Origin: Gammaproteobacteria bacterium
GTDB taxonomy: Bacteria > Pseudomonadota > Gammaproteobacteria > DSM-16500
Length of the DNA stretch: 38,668 nt
Assembly (NCBI GenBank): GCA_021156085.1
Contig: JAJNBC010000017.1
Location: 1-38,668, forward strand
Reading direction: 5' to 3'
The position numbers were made by a program, and so were the translations under genes. The notes beneath the pieces were generated by a model. The model ran no database searches. It was not told the origin of the DNA and saw only the letters and a list, made by a program, of their open reading frames with translations. Shown here in pieces: positions 8,905 to 18,742 of this stretch. The stretch's first letter is position 1. Every line of letters begins with the position of its first letter.

Positions 8905-10076
8905 GTGCGTTTTTCATAAATTCGGCGATGATTACGAATAGCAACCAACCGAAATGACCCTGATTGATAATCAGGAATTTCACAAAGACTACCATCTTGC
9001 GAATAGGGAAAAGAATAAAATGTTTCATACTCAGGATAAGTCAATGTAATACGCTCTGCAAAAAGCCTTTGATGCTGCTCCGCATTTAATATTTGTTGAT
9101 ATCCCGACTGAATAACACCACTAAAAAACTCAGCCACACACCCTGAACCATAGCTATAAAAGCCCATGCGCTTGCCACTTAAATCTTCGTGGGTTAAGTC
9201 TAGCAAAGAAACTAAGCTAACATATAAAGAAGCCGTATAGCTATTTCCAATCTGTCGCCCATATTCTAGAGAATGGTTTATTTGTTTCTGCAATATAGTT
9301 TCGGATAATTTATCTGCACCAGAAATTTTGGCTAAATAGTGATGGGCTTTTTCTACCAAACGAGGCACGGGCATGTGATAGCAAAAATAATCATGATCTA
9401 TGAATTCACGTTGGGCTAAAATACTATATTGATGCCATGTTTTCTCGAGCATATGCAAATAAAGCTTACTAGAGTATTTTCCTTCTACAAAAGCAGCATC
9501 TGCATAATTAGGTCGCCAGAAATCCATTACATTTTCTGTCATAACACCATATTCTGGATCAAATGCCACAATACGGGGATTGACAGATAACACCATCGCT
9601 ACTGCACCACACCCTTGCGATGATTCACCAGGTGTATTTAACCCATAACGTGCAATATCGGAAGCAATGAGTAAAATTTTTTTATCTGGATGTTGGCGTA
9701 GAAAAGGTAGCGCCAATTGCAAAGCAAAAGTCGCACTATAACAAGCTTGTTTTAACTCAATGACTCTGCACTGCTTAGGTAATCCTAATAAATCATGCAC
9801 ATAAATACCGGCCGCTTTGGATTGATCAATGCCCGATTCTGTAGCAAACAATAACATCTCAATAGAATTTAAATCCACATCACGGATAGCACCTTGCGCA
9901 GCAGCCGCCCCCATGGTGACAATATCTTCATCTGGCGCCGGCACTGCCATTTTATACTGGCCGAGACCAATACCATACTTATCGGGGTGCACGCCACGTG
10001 CTTCTGCTAGACGCGCTAAATCCAGCGCATAATGCGAAGTATAAAAAGAGAGCGTATCAATACCCGCTTTAAGCAC
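8901..10076 (-). CDS. mvaS: Hydroxymethylglutaryl-CoA synthase
   Basis: Condenses acetyl-CoA with acetoacetyl-CoA to HMG-CoA. I place the start at GTG 10076, where GAGGAG lies seven bases upstream and the product begins MLKAGIDTLSFYTSHYALDL, as other bacterial enzymes do. A longer reading from 10127 would run 47 bp into mvaA. The 391-aa protein carries the catalytic triad: Glu80 in ATESGID, Cys112 in KQACYSAT and His234 in CYHMPVPR, nearly the numbering of the Staphylococcus enzyme. A family-typical YGSGC lies near the C-terminus. It follows mvaA by four bases. Confidence 0.94.
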   Translation of the reverse strand: MLKAGIDTLSFYTSHYALDLARLAEARGVHPDKYGIGLGQYKMAVPAPDEDIVTMGAAAAQGAIRDVDLNSIEMLLFATESGIDQSKAAGIYVHDLLGLPKQCRVIELKQACYSATFALQLALPFLRQHPDKKILLIASDIARYGLNTPGESSQGCGAVAMVLSVNPRIVAFDPEYGVMTENVMDFWRPNYADAAFVEGKYSSKLYLHMLEKTWHQYSILAQREFIDHDYFCYHMPVPRLVEKAHHYLAKISGADKLSETILQKQINHSLEYGRQIGNSYTASLYVSLVSLLDLTHEDLSGKRMGFYSYGSGCVAEFFSGVIQSGYQQILNAEQHQRLFAERITLTYPEYETFYSFPYSQDGSLCEIPDYQSGSFRLVAIRNHRRIYEKRT

Positions 10077-10080
10077 TATC

Positions 10081-11181
10081 TTACTCCTCGTTCTTTGTAC
10101 GTTTAGGTCTTTGGCTAAGAAGGCCATCTGCGGCCAATTTTCTGCGACGCTCTAATTTTATATGACTTTTCATTAACTCGCCGGGGTTAGTTTGCGCGGC
10201 CAATAAAGATAACTCTCCGCATAATACGGCACAGGCAGCTATAATTGCTAAGCGCCGTGCATTTTCTCCTGGCGCGCGTTCTTCTAAACAACCTAATTGG
10301 CCCAAATTTTCTTGAACAAAATCAAGATGCTTACCACTACCTACGGTGCCCACAATGACATTAGGCAAAGTCACTGTGAAATATAAACTGTCATTTTGCA
10401 ATTCAGTATGAACAATACCTTGTGAACCTTCAATAATATTCGCCGCATCTTGTCCTGTTGCTAAATAAAAACCTAATAACATATTAGCAAAATGCGCATT
10501 GGCTGTGCGGATACTACCCGCAAGAATATTACCAATCAAATTTTTCTTGATATTAAGTTGCACTATTTTTTCCGGCGTTGTCTTTAATAATCGTTGGCAA
10601 AGCTCGCGTGAAATTGTCACTTCCGTCAGCACATATTTCCCCCGGCCTAAAATACCATTGACAGCCGATGCCTTTTTGTCAGTGCAGTAATTACCTGAAA
10701 TAGAAATATATTTTAATTTTTTAAAAGAGAATAAAATCCATTCCAGTAAACGATCTGCTGCTAACGTTGCCATATTGTGACCCGCCGCATCCGCTGTATT
10801 AAATTCAAAGCGCAAATAAATTAAATTGCCGACCACTTGGCTATGTATATTCAGTAAGCGAGCATAGCAACTTGTTTCTGTAATCACGTTCTGCATTATT
10901 TCTTTATGTTGTAGAATATCAACCACAGCTGCATTAGCATCAACAATATTGTCTGCTTCCAACAAGATTGAACGTGTCATACGCTCATCAATAATGACAG
11001 CTCTTATGCCACCTGCTTGAGTACATACAGTTGCTCCGCGATGGGTAGAAAGCCACAGTGGCGTTTCGAAAGTAGCAAGAGGAAGAGGAACAATGGCATT
11101 CACTTCCGGGCCAATGATCTTCACAGGGCCGACTAAACGCATCGGGATAGCTGCAGCTTGTTCTATTTTTTTCCAATTCAT
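10081..11181 (-). CDS. mvaA: Hydroxymethylglutaryl-CoA reductase, class I-like
   Basis: Reduces HMG-CoA to mevalonate, the committed step. The 366-aa soluble catalytic domain shows ETPLWLSTHRGA (39-50, catalytic Glu39), RFEFNTADAAGHNM (124-137), SGNYCTDKKASAVN (162-175, catalytic Lys in DKK), GQDAANIIEGSQG (243-255, Asp245), TVGSGKHL and a C-terminal KSHIKLERR with His340. The GNYCTDKK motif and final SHIKL are class I (eukaryote/archaea-like) rather than class II. No membrane anchor is present. It is the first gene of the minus-strand cluster and divergent from idi across a 64-bp gap. Confidence 0.9.
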   Translation of the reverse strand: MNWKKIEQAAAIPMRLVGPVKIIGPEVNAIVPLPLATFETPLWLSTHRGATVCTQAGGIRAVIIDERMTRSILLEADNIVDANAAVVDILQHKEIMQNVITETSCYARLLNIHSQVVGNLIYLRFEFNTADAAGHNMATLAADRLLEWILFSFKKLKYISISGNYCTDKKASAVNGILGRGKYVLTEVTISRELCQRLLKTTPEKIVQLNIKKNLIGNILAGSIRTANAHFANMLLGFYLATGQDAANIIEGSQGIVHTELQNDSLYFTVTLPNVIVGTVGSGKHLDFVQENLGQLGCLEERAPGENARRLAIIAACAVLCGELSLLAAQTNPGELMKSHIKLERRRKLAADGLLSQRPKRTKNEE

Positions 11182-11188
11182 AAGGAAG

Positions 11189-11217
11189 TTATTTCCATAT
11201 CGATTCTATGGTATAAA
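11189..11217 (+). promoter_or_regulatory. Candidate extended -10 promoter for idi
   Basis: TG at 11209-11210 followed one base later by TATAAA at 11212-11217 matches an extended -10 element; the -35 position (11189-11194, TTATTT) is weak. It would start transcription near 11224, leaving a short leader before the idi ATG. Seen by eye only. Confidence 0.4.
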
Positions 11218-11245
11218 GGGAGCACATTTTACTGGAAAATACTTC

Positions 11246-11761
11246 ATGGCAGCAACAGAACAAGTGATTTTAGTCGATGAAAACGACCATCCTATTGGCA
11301 CAACAGAAAAACTTCATGCTCATCAAGAGGGTCTGTGTCACCGTGCTTTCTCCGTTTTTGTCTTTCATAAAGGTCTGTTATTGCTCCAACAGCGAGCCAA
11401 GGAAAAATATCATTCGCCCCAATTATGGACTAATACGTGCTGCTCACATCCCCGTCCTGGAGAAGAGGTTATTACCGCGGGGCAGCGGCGTTTAAAAGAA
11501 GAAATGGGGATTGATATCCCTTTGCAAACGGTAGGATATTTTCATTATATTGCGCATTTTAACAACGGATTAATAGAAAACGAAATTGACCATGTTCTGG
11601 TAGGTACTATTGCCCACCAAAACATTTATCCTAATCCATTAGAAGTCCAAAACCACCGCTGGGTGACGCGGACTGCACTCGAAAAAGAACTAGCCCACAC
11701 CCCCGAGCACTTTACCCCCTGGTTAAAACAAGCTTTAAATTATGCCATATGGGAAGAGTAA
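11246..11761 (+). CDS. idi: Isopentenyl-diphosphate delta-isomerase, type I
   Basis: Interconverts IPP and DMAPP, needed because the mevalonate route makes only IPP. From ATG 11246 the protein is 171 aa with the Nudix-type IDI motifs: His25 and His32 as metal ligands, WTNTCCSHP at 61-69 with the catalytic Cys66, a degenerate Nudix box around AGQRRLKEEMGI, and ENEIDH with catalytic Glu113. The reading frame is open back to 11093, but that part is antisense to mvaA and adds nothing conserved. Its divergence from mvaA completes the mevalonate cluster. The type I enzyme is notable because many bacteria with this pathway use the unrelated flavin-dependent type II enzyme. Confidence 0.93.
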   Translation: MAATEQVILVDENDHPIGTTEKLHAHQEGLCHRAFSVFVFHKGLLLLQQRAKEKYHSPQLWTNTCCSHPRPGEEVITAGQRRLKEEMGIDIPLQTVGYFHYIAHFNNGLIENEIDHVLVGTIAHQNIYPNPLEVQNHRWVTRTALEKELAHTPEHFTPWLKQALNYAIWEE

Positions 11762-11785
11762 ACTTCTTATCCATATCAATTGCAA

Positions 11786-13036
11786 TCATCTATACACAGG
11801 AAACTGTCTACAAATTTCTATCACTTGGCGACGCACGCGTAGGATTGTTTCTTCATTGTGAATATCATCTAATACATCGCAAACCCAATTTGCCAATAGT
11901 TCACATTCTTTTTCTTTAAAACCACGTGTGGTTACTGCAGGCGTACCTATGCGCAAACCACTCGTTACAAAAGGGGTATGGGGGTCATTCGGTACCGTAT
12001 TTTTATTGACAGTAATATAGGCCTGTTCTAATGCAGCATCAGCATCTTTACCCGTTATCCTTTTTTTAATTAAATCAATTAAAAAGAGATGATTATCTGT
12101 ACCGCCGCTGACAATATCGTAACCGCGCTGTCCGACTACTTTCGCCATGACACGAGCATTATTCAAAATTTGTTGTTGATAGACTTTAAATTCGGGCTGC
12201 AAAGCTTCTAAAAATCCCACGGCCTTCGCTGCGATAGCATGCATTAAGGGGCCGCCCTGTCCCCCTGGAAAAACAGCAGAATTGAGCTTCTTTTCCAAAT
12301 CAGGATTGGCTTTTGCAAGAATAAGCCCACCACGTGTACCACGCAACGTTTTATGTGTAGTAGAGGTCGTCACATCTGCAATATGAACGGGCGAAGGATA
12401 AAGACCCACCGCGACCATTCCAGCGACATGTGCTATATCCGCCATTAAGTATGCATTTACGCTATCTGCAATAGCACGTAACCGCTGCCAATCCACTACC
12501 CGGGAATAAGCCGAGAACCCCGAGACAATAACTTTAGGTTGATGAGTTTTAGCTAATTGCTCTACTTGTTCATAATCAATTAACCCCGTGGATGGGTTGA
12601 GGCCATACGAAAACGCCTTATAAATTTTTCCAGAAAAACTCACCGATGCACCATGCGTTAAATGGCCGCCATGCGCTAAGCTCATGCCTAATAGGGTATC
12701 TCCTACATTCATCATGGCAGCATAGGCAGCTGCATTGGCCTGCGAACCTGAATGAGGCTGAACATTCGCATAATCAGCGCCAAATAATTTTTTCACGCGT
12801 TCAATAGCCAATTGCTCAGCTATATCTATTATTTCACAGCCACCATAATAGCGCTTACCTGGATAACCTTCAGCGTACTTGTTTGTCAATACAGAACCTT
12901 GAGCTTCTAATACACGGGGACTCGCATAATTTTCTGATGCAATAAGCTCAATATGCTCCTCTTGACGTTTTCTTTCATCCACGAGAACTTGAGAAATGGC
13001 AGGATCAAATTCTTGTAGTGATTCTTCGCTAAACAT
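11786..13036 (-). CDS. glyA: Serine hydroxymethyltransferase
   Basis: PLP enzyme converting serine plus tetrahydrofolate to glycine plus methylene-THF. It supplies glycine for PurD and one-carbon units for PurN and PurH. The 416-aa length is typical. The PLP Lys229 is in [13 protein letters not shown], the same position as in E. coli; other motifs are [12 protein letters not shown] (29-40) and [20 protein letters not shown] precedes the ATG. It lies four bases after purE as the last gene of the purine operon, an apt metabolic position. Its 3' end faces idi with a 24-bp gap. Confidence 0.97.
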   Translation of the reverse strand: MFSEESLQEFDPAISQVLVDERKRQEEHIELIASENYASPRVLEAQGSVLTNKYAEGYPGKRYYGGCEIIDIAEQLAIERVKKLFGADYANVQPHSGSQANAAAYAAMMNVGDTLLGMSLAHGGHLTHGASVSFSGKIYKAFSYGLNPSTGLIDYEQVEQLAKTHQPKVIVSGFSAYSRVVDWQRLRAIADSVNAYLMADIAHVAGMVAVGLYPSPVHIADVTTSTTHKTLRGTRGGLILAKANPDLEKKLNSAVFPGGQGGPLMHAIAAKAVGFLEALQPEFKVYQQQILNNARVMAKVVGQRGYDIVSGGTDNHLFLIDLIKKRITGKDADAALEQAYITVNKNTVPNDPHTPFVTSGLRIGTPAVTTRGFKEKECELLANWVCDVLDDIHNEETILRVRRQVIEICRQFPVYR

Positions 13037-13040
13037 AGCT

Positions 13041-13532
13041 TTATCCTTTTAGAGTGGAATTTTCTAATATGGTTTGCGCTTGTTGTGCACGGTAATTCTT
13101 AATAGCTTGGCGATATTGAGGAAATTTTGCGGCTAAAATACTCGCTGCAAATAAGCCTGCATTAATTGCACCCGGCTTGCCTATGGCCATCGTTGCAACA
13201 GGGATGCCACCTGGCATTTGAACAATCGATAGTAAAGAATCCATTCCATTCAAAGCAGAGGTCTGCATAGGAATCCCTATAACGGGTAACACGGTTTTAG
13301 CCGCAATTACCCCCGGTAAATGGGCTGCCCCTCCTGCTCCTGCAATAATAACTTCTAAACCATTCGCTTCCGCCGAAGCGATATAATCAAATAATGCATC
13401 CGGTGTACGGTGAGCAGAAAGTACATGGGCCTCGCAAGGAATATTTAATGTATCTAAAATAATTGCCGCCTGTTCCATGGTAGGCCAATCAGACTTCGAA
13501 CCCATAAGAATACTCACTAATGTATGCGCCAT
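13041..13532 (-). CDS. purE: N5-carboxyaminoimidazole ribonucleotide mutase
   Basis: Interconverts N5-CAIR and CAIR. The 163-aa protein starts [20 protein letters not shown], has the SAHRTPD loop, and [11 protein letters not shown] then [11 protein letters not shown], the class I PurE signature. I chose ATG 13532 for its AGGAG nine bases upstream; the frame extends 20 codons further without conservation. Class I PurE needs PurK to make N5-CAIR, and no purK is present in this window. Confidence 0.95.
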   Translation of the reverse strand: MAHTLVSILMGSKSDWPTMEQAAIILDTLNIPCEAHVLSAHRTPDALFDYIASAEANGLEVIIAGAGGAAHLPGVIAAKTVLPVIGIPMQTSALNGMDSLLSIVQMPGGIPVATMAIGKPGAINAGLFAASILAAKFPQYRQAIKNYRAQQAQTILENSTLKG

Positions 13533-13594
13533 ACTATTTCTCCTAAAAATCAAAAAAAGACAAACTCTCATCAGCGTGTCATTTGATGCCACAC

Positions 13595-15160
13595 CTAATG
13601 CTTAAAACACCTTATCCCCGTAAAAACCATTGCAATCCCATGCTCATTACACGCATCGATCACTTCTTGGTCTCGCATTGACCCACCTGGTTGCACTACC
13701 ACCCGAATACTCGTCCTTGCAAGACGGTCAATACTATCACGAAATGGAAAAAAAGCATCAGAAGCAAGAATAGCCCCATTTACATGAGACCCTGCCTTTC
13801 TTATCGCAATATCTACCGCATCAATCCGTGATACCTGGCCTGCACCTATGCCTACTGTGACATTATTTTTAGCAATTACAATGGCATTGGATTTTACTTG
13901 TTTTAATACAGACCAAATAAAAAGAATAGTCTTCTGTTCTTCTATAGTAGGCTGCGCTTCAGTCACCACTTTTAAATCTTGTTGTTGAATGAAGGCAGTA
14001 TCTCGATCCTGAATTAATACGCCTCCCTCAAGAAATTTGAGTTCTTGTCGTTTGATAGATAAATTAGCAAAATCTAACTCCAGCACTCGCAAATTCTGCT
14101 TGTTTGCTAATATTGTCAACGCATCCGATGTATACGCTGGCGCAACCACTACTTCGATAAAAATAGAGACAATGGCTTCCGCTGTTTTCTTATCACAAAC
14201 TCGATTTAACGCAACAATACCCCCAAAAGCAGACTGGACATCTGCTTGAAAAGCAAGCTCAAAAGCAATATGGCTCTCTTCCGCAACAGCAACACCACAA
14301 GGATTAGCATGCTTTACTACCACACAAGCAGGCTGCGTAAATTCTCTGACACATGTAATTGCTGCATCAGCATCTACCATATTATTATAAGATAATTGTT
14401 TTCCTTGATGTTGGGTTGCAGATAAAATGCCTGACAACTTACCTGTAAATTGATAAGCACAAGCAGCTTGATGTGGGTTTTCCCCATAACGTAAGTCGGA
14501 AAATTTTTCTAATGATAAATCCAGCTGCACAGGAAAAAAGGGTTGCAATTGTTGCGTTTTTTGTGCAGTACGTGATGCTAGATAATGGTAAATCACTCTA
14601 TCATAGTCTGCCGTATGCGCAAATGCTTTAGTAGCAAGTGCCTGACGCGTATCAAAACTGAGACCATGATGCTCGTTCAGCTCTGCTAAAATTTCAGCAT
14701 AATCACTCGGATCTACAACCACCCCCACCCAATTCATATTTTTTGCCGCGGCTCGAATCATGCTTGGGCCACCTACATCTATATTTTCAATAGCATCAGC
14801 AAAAGTGCTTGCTGTTTTTTTTATTGTTGCAGCAAAAGGATATAAATTCACAACAACTAAATCGATCCAATCTATTTCATGCTCTTTGGCAACAATAGCA
14901 TGTGTATCACGTTGTCCTAAAATTCCGCCATGGATTTTAGGATGCAATGTTTTGACACGACCATCCATCATTTCAGCAAAGCCTGTTATTTCTGCTACAT
15001 CGCGAACTGAAATATGCGCTTCCCGTAACAACTGACTCGTGCCCCCCGTAGAAATAATTTCAATATGACGGGCCGCAAGCGCACCGGCAAACTCAACGAT
15101 GCCTGTTTTATCTGACACAGAAATAAGAACCCGACCAATAGACACCCTTTTTATATTCAT
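13595..15160 (-). CDS. purH: Bifunctional AICAR formyltransferase / IMP cyclohydrolase
   Basis: Catalyses the last two steps to IMP. The 521-aa protein has the N-terminal MGS-like cyclohydrolase domain (VLISVSDKTGIVEFA, STGGTSQLLRE, DGRVKTLHPKIHGGIL) and the C-terminal transformylase domain (DLRYGENPHQAA, VVKHANPCGVAV, ASDAFFPFRDSID, and a C-terminal VFTGIRCFKH). The start is one base after the purN stop. No strong ribosome site is visible, so coupling to purN translation is likely. Confidence 0.96.
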   Translation of the reverse strand: MNIKRVSIGRVLISVSDKTGIVEFAGALAARHIEIISTGGTSQLLREAHISVRDVAEITGFAEMMDGRVKTLHPKIHGGILGQRDTHAIVAKEHEIDWIDLVVVNLYPFAATIKKTASTFADAIENIDVGGPSMIRAAAKNMNWVGVVVDPSDYAEILAELNEHHGLSFDTRQALATKAFAHTADYDRVIYHYLASRTAQKTQQLQPFFPVQLDLSLEKFSDLRYGENPHQAACAYQFTGKLSGILSATQHQGKQLSYNNMVDADAAITCVREFTQPACVVVKHANPCGVAVAEESHIAFELAFQADVQSAFGGIVALNRVCDKKTAEAIVSIFIEVVVAPAYTSDALTILANKQNLRVLELDFANLSIKRQELKFLEGGVLIQDRDTAFIQQQDLKVVTEAQPTIEEQKTILFIWSVLKQVKSNAIVIAKNNVTVGIGAGQVSRIDAVDIAIRKAGSHVNGAILASDAFFPFRDSIDRLARTSIRVVVQPGGSMRDQEVIDACNEHGIAMVFTGIRCFKH

Positions 15161-15161
15161 A

Positions 15162-15821
15162 TCACGCTCTATTTTTTTCTGGAAGTTTATGTTTTTTTTT
15201 ATTTTCTATAACAGAAAAAAGCGAAAAAGAAGGAGCGTCTGAATTAAAATGAGGAAATTTATAAGAAGAAATAACTTCGATGAGTGCTTCTCCTTCTAAT
15301 TGCTGCACACGAGTTTTTAGGGTTTCTACAGTATCTTCTGCGAAAACAGGACACTTTTTCTGCAATAAAATAGGCCCTTTATCTACTTCTTCCGTCACAT
15401 AATGGACGGTACACCCGCTTTCTTTTACTTTTGCTTTTAATACTGCTTGATGAACATTTTTATCCATGCCTCCCGCGAACGCTGGCAATAAAGAAGGGTG
15501 AATATTAATAATGCGATGATGCCAAGCAGTAAGAAATTGCGGCGATATGATGCGCATATAACCTATTAATACAATTAATTCTACATGATGCGCTTGTAGC
15601 ACGCTTGATATCTGCTGATCGTACTCAATAGCTGTTAAATTTTTTGGATCTAACCATTGCGTAGACAAACCTGCTTTTTTTGCTTTTTCTAAAATTAAGG
15701 CTTCCGCTTTATTACTTAAAACCACCGCTATCTCGGCTGCCAGCCGATCCTTCTGAATAGCAGTAATCAACGAGGATAGCACGGTCCCGCGCGTTGAGCC
15801 TAAAATGCCTAAACGTAACAT
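15162..15821 (-). CDS. purN: Phosphoribosylglycinamide formyltransferase
   Basis: Transfers formyl from 10-formyl-THF to GAR. The 219-aa protein shows LGILGSTRGTVL at the N-terminus, GYMRIISPQFL, the catalytic segment IINIHPSLLPAF with Asn and His, GGMDKNVHQAVL, and GCTVHYVTEEVDKGPIL with the catalytic Asp. The usual GSGSN is GSTRG here. The C-terminal 25 residues are Lys- and Ser-rich and extend past the usual end. It overlaps purD by 13 bp. Confidence 0.93.
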   Translation of the reverse strand: MLRLGILGSTRGTVLSSLITAIQKDRLAAEIAVVLSNKAEALILEKAKKAGLSTQWLDPKNLTAIEYDQQISSVLQAHHVELIVLIGYMRIISPQFLTAWHHRIINIHPSLLPAFAGGMDKNVHQAVLKAKVKESGCTVHYVTEEVDKGPILLQKKCPVFAEDTVETLKTRVQQLEGEALIEVISSYKFPHFNSDAPSFSLFSVIENKKKHKLPEKNRA

Positions 15822-17131
15822 TCTCGTAATTCCTTCATTTGCCGCACTCTTCGTTCAATCAATTCAGATGTACCAATATCACACCGATGAAATAATTTTC
15901 CTTTAATGCGATTTATTTCTATTTCTGCTAATTTTTCTGCAGCGCTTAAAGTTTCTGCAATCCCCACCACAGCAACAGCACGCGACCCTGTTGCATAAAG
16001 CCCACCTCTCTCGTCATTGACTGCTGCAAAATACAATTGCTCAAGGTTCTGTACACTAGACACATCGATTAATTGATTTTTTACGGGAGAATCGGGATAG
16101 CCTTCTGGCACAGCATATTTACAAACTGTGGCTAAATTTGCAAATTGTACATGCGAGCGTTGTAATTTTCCCCCAATCATAGCTTCACAAATTGCCACAA
16201 AATCTGATTCCAAAATTGCTAGCACATTCAGCGCTTCCGGATCACCAAAACGAGCATTATATTCGATCAAGCGCACCCCATTTCTAGTCGCCATAAAGCT
16301 ACCATATAAAATCCCTACATAGCGTTCTCGAAATTCTGCTGTCAATGCCTCCATTACCGCTTCGTTAATATGCTGCGCTTGCTCAACTTCTTTTTCAGTC
16401 AAAAAAGGTAAGCGATGATTTGCATCAGAATAACTACCCATTCCTCCGGTGTTAGGCCCTTCATCATTAATAAAAGCACGCTTATGGTCTTGTACCAGTG
16501 GCATAGGAACGAGAGAATTGCCATCGCAAAAACATAACATAGAAAATTCTTGGCCTACACATTTTTCTTCAATGATGAATGACTGCCCCGTTTGCTGTAA
16601 TTCTTCACAAAATTGATAAGCCTCACTCATAGAATGCAAATGATCGCCTGCCACCTTAACGCCTTTGCCGCCCATTAACCCATTCGCTTTGATAACATAA
16701 TTACCTTCTCCCAGCGTTTGCAAAAAATCTTTTGTACCTGAAAGTTCACTAAAACTACGATACAAAGGAGAACCAGGAATAGCATATTTTTTTAATAAAT
16801 CACGCGTAAATGCTTTGCTCGTCTCAATTTGGGCTAATTTTTTTGGAGGGCCAATAACAGAAATATTATTTTGTTTCAACACATCTGCCAAACCTTGCTC
16901 AAGCGGTGCTTCAGGGCCAATAATAGCGATATTAATTGCCCATTGCTGCGCAAGATGGGCAATCACTCCTACATTACAAATATCACCTATCCAATATTCT
17001 TTAGTATATTGTCGAATACCTGGATTACAGGTAGTGGCACAACAATAAAGAAAAGGATTCTGGGGTGATCGCCTTAGCGCTTTGATAATCGCATGCTCCC
17101 GGGCACCTGAGCCTATCACTAAAATATTCAT
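15809..17131 (-). CDS. purD: Phosphoribosylamine-glycine ligase
   Basis: ATP-grasp ligase making GAR from phosphoribosylamine and glycine. The 440-aa protein begins MNILVIGSGAREHAIIKAL and has ANGLMGGKGVKVA, EEKCVGQEFSML, QDHKRAFINDEGPNTGGMG and EYNARFGDPEAL, the standard GARS blocks. AGGA precedes the ATG, which overlaps the purF stop by four bases. Glycine for the reaction would come from GlyA in the same operon. Confidence 0.96.
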   Translation of the reverse strand: MNILVIGSGAREHAIIKALRRSPQNPFLYCCATTCNPGIRQYTKEYWIGDICNVGVIAHLAQQWAINIAIIGPEAPLEQGLADVLKQNNISVIGPPKKLAQIETSKAFTRDLLKKYAIPGSPLYRSFSELSGTKDFLQTLGEGNYVIKANGLMGGKGVKVAGDHLHSMSEAYQFCEELQQTGQSFIIEEKCVGQEFSMLCFCDGNSLVPMPLVQDHKRAFINDEGPNTGGMGSYSDANHRLPFLTEKEVEQAQHINEAVMEALTAEFRERYVGILYGSFMATRNGVRLIEYNARFGDPEALNVLAILESDFVAICEAMIGGKLQRSHVQFANLATVCKYAVPEGYPDSPVKNQLIDVSSVQNLEQLYFAAVNDERGGLYATGSRAVAVVGIAETLSAAEKLAEIEINRIKGKLFHRCDIGTSELIERRVRQMKELRECYV

Positions 17132-18606
17132 ATTGTTTCCTGTTCCCCCAGGCGCTGCTGCTCTAATTCTTGAATTTTCTTTTCAGTAATATTTCCCGTG
17201 ACATACCATCCATCCATACATGCCATGCAAGTGCGTTCAATACCGTGACTGCCTTTGCGCGTGACTGCCTCAACCAAATCATCTAATTCTTGATACAAAA
17301 GCGCATCGACTTCTAAATATTGCTTTATTTCATCGGGGGTTTGATTAGCCGCGATCAATTCTTTACGAGAGGGAATATCAATGCCATAAAAACAAGGATT
17401 CCTGATAGGTGGGCAGGTAGAAACAAAATAAATTTCTTTAGCGCCAAATTCTTTCACCATTCTTACAATTTCACGACTTGTTGTACCTCGTACAATACTA
17501 TCATCCAAAATAAGTACTTTTTTATCGCTGATCTCAGATCGTTGAGGCGTTAATTTATAGCGCACGCTACGGGTACGTTCTACACCATTTGGCATAATAA
17601 AAGTACGGCCAATAAAGGGGTTTTTATACAATCCCTCTGAATAACGCACACCTAACTCATGCGCGAAAGAGAGTGCCGCCGTATTAGAAGTAAAAGGTGC
17701 CGGAATCACTACATCAGGCATTATTTGTGGATATTTTTCACGCCAGCGACGTGCAAGATTTTGTCCCATATGCAAACGCGCACGATAAACACCCACCTCA
17801 TTTAAAGTAGAATCCGGCCTAGCAAAATAAACATATTCGAAAATACAGGGAGCAAATTGCCTATGATCTAATATATTACGATAAATTTCACCCGACCGAT
17901 TGATAAAGACCAGCTCTCCGGGTTGCACATCGCCGCAGGGCTGAAAACCCAACGAATAAAACATAGTTGTTTCTGAAGCAAAGATATATTCTTTTTTTCC
18001 ATCAGAAGTCATACGCTCTCCCATGACCAAAGGACGAATCCCATGCGGATCACGAAAAGCAACTAACCCTTTACCAATAATCACACTAACTACAGAATAC
18101 GAACCTTCTGCTCGCACAAAAATATTTTTGACTGCTACGCTTAAGCTCTGAAAAAAGTCTGTACTCTCGTCTAAGACAGGTTTATTTTCGTCTAAACCAT
18201 CTGCTAATAAATGTAAGAGTACTTCAGAATCACTAGAAGAATTTAAATGACGATGTTTTTGTTGGGTAATCTCCTGAGCCAGTTCGCGGTAATTCACTAA
18301 ATTACCATTATGAGCAATAGCAATTCCGCGAGGACTACCGATCCAGAGAGGCTGTACATCCGCCATATTATATCCCCCTGCTGTGGGATACCGCGTATGA
18401 CCTATGCCAATTCGGCCTTTAAGATGCTTAAGATCATCCGCAATAAAAATTTCTCGCACTAACCCCAATCCATGTTTAACATAGAACCGCTCGTCACATG
18501 TCAAAATTCCCGCAGCATCTTGACCACGATGCTGCAAATGAATCAAGCTATCATAAATTTCAGCTGCCACAGGCGTGTGGCTGTATATACCGACTATACC
18601 GCACAT
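17128..18606 (-). CDS. purF: Amidophosphoribosyltransferase
   Basis: Committed step: PRPP plus glutamine to phosphoribosylamine. I place the start at ATG 18606 so the product opens MCGIVGIYSHTPV; Cys2 becomes the N-terminal nucleophile after Met removal, and AGGAG lies eight bases upstream. An in-frame TTG six bases earlier would bury the Cys. The 492-aa protein has the glutaminase features HTRYPTAG and HNGNLVNYREL, then the PRTase loop VLILDDSIVRGTTSREIV. A C-terminal GIERTCMACMDGWYVTG may be a Cys cluster. It follows a 136-bp gap after purC, the only sizeable break in the operon, which could hold an internal promoter. Confidence 0.96.
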   Translation of the reverse strand: MCGIVGIYSHTPVAAEIYDSLIHLQHRGQDAAGILTCDERFYVKHGLGLVREIFIADDLKHLKGRIGIGHTRYPTAGGYNMADVQPLWIGSPRGIAIAHNGNLVNYRELAQEITQQKHRHLNSSSDSEVLLHLLADGLDENKPVLDESTDFFQSLSVAVKNIFVRAEGSYSVVSVIIGKGLVAFRDPHGIRPLVMGERMTSDGKKEYIFASETTMFYSLGFQPCGDVQPGELVFINRSGEIYRNILDHRQFAPCIFEYVYFARPDSTLNEVGVYRARLHMGQNLARRWREKYPQIMPDVVIPAPFTSNTAALSFAHELGVRYSEGLYKNPFIGRTFIMPNGVERTRSVRYKLTPQRSEISDKKVLILDDSIVRGTTSREIVRMVKEFGAKEIYFVSTCPPIRNPCFYGIDIPSRKELIAANQTPDEIKQYLEVDALLYQELDDLVEAVTRKGSHGIERTCMACMDGWYVTGNITEKKIQELEQQRLGEQETI

Positions 18607-18742
18607 GGGCAACTCTCCTAAAAACTTATATTCTCAACACTCGCTCGCAATCACCGATTAACACCCAAGCTCACGACCCTAATGACAAGTTAAGGTTTAG
18701 CGCAATTACCGCTGCTATTCTTGCTCATGCTCTACACGCTTG

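Noticed and set aside
11093-11245. N-terminal extension of idi
   Set aside because: This part is antisense to the start of mvaA, carries no IDI homology, and ATG 11246 aligns with known starts.
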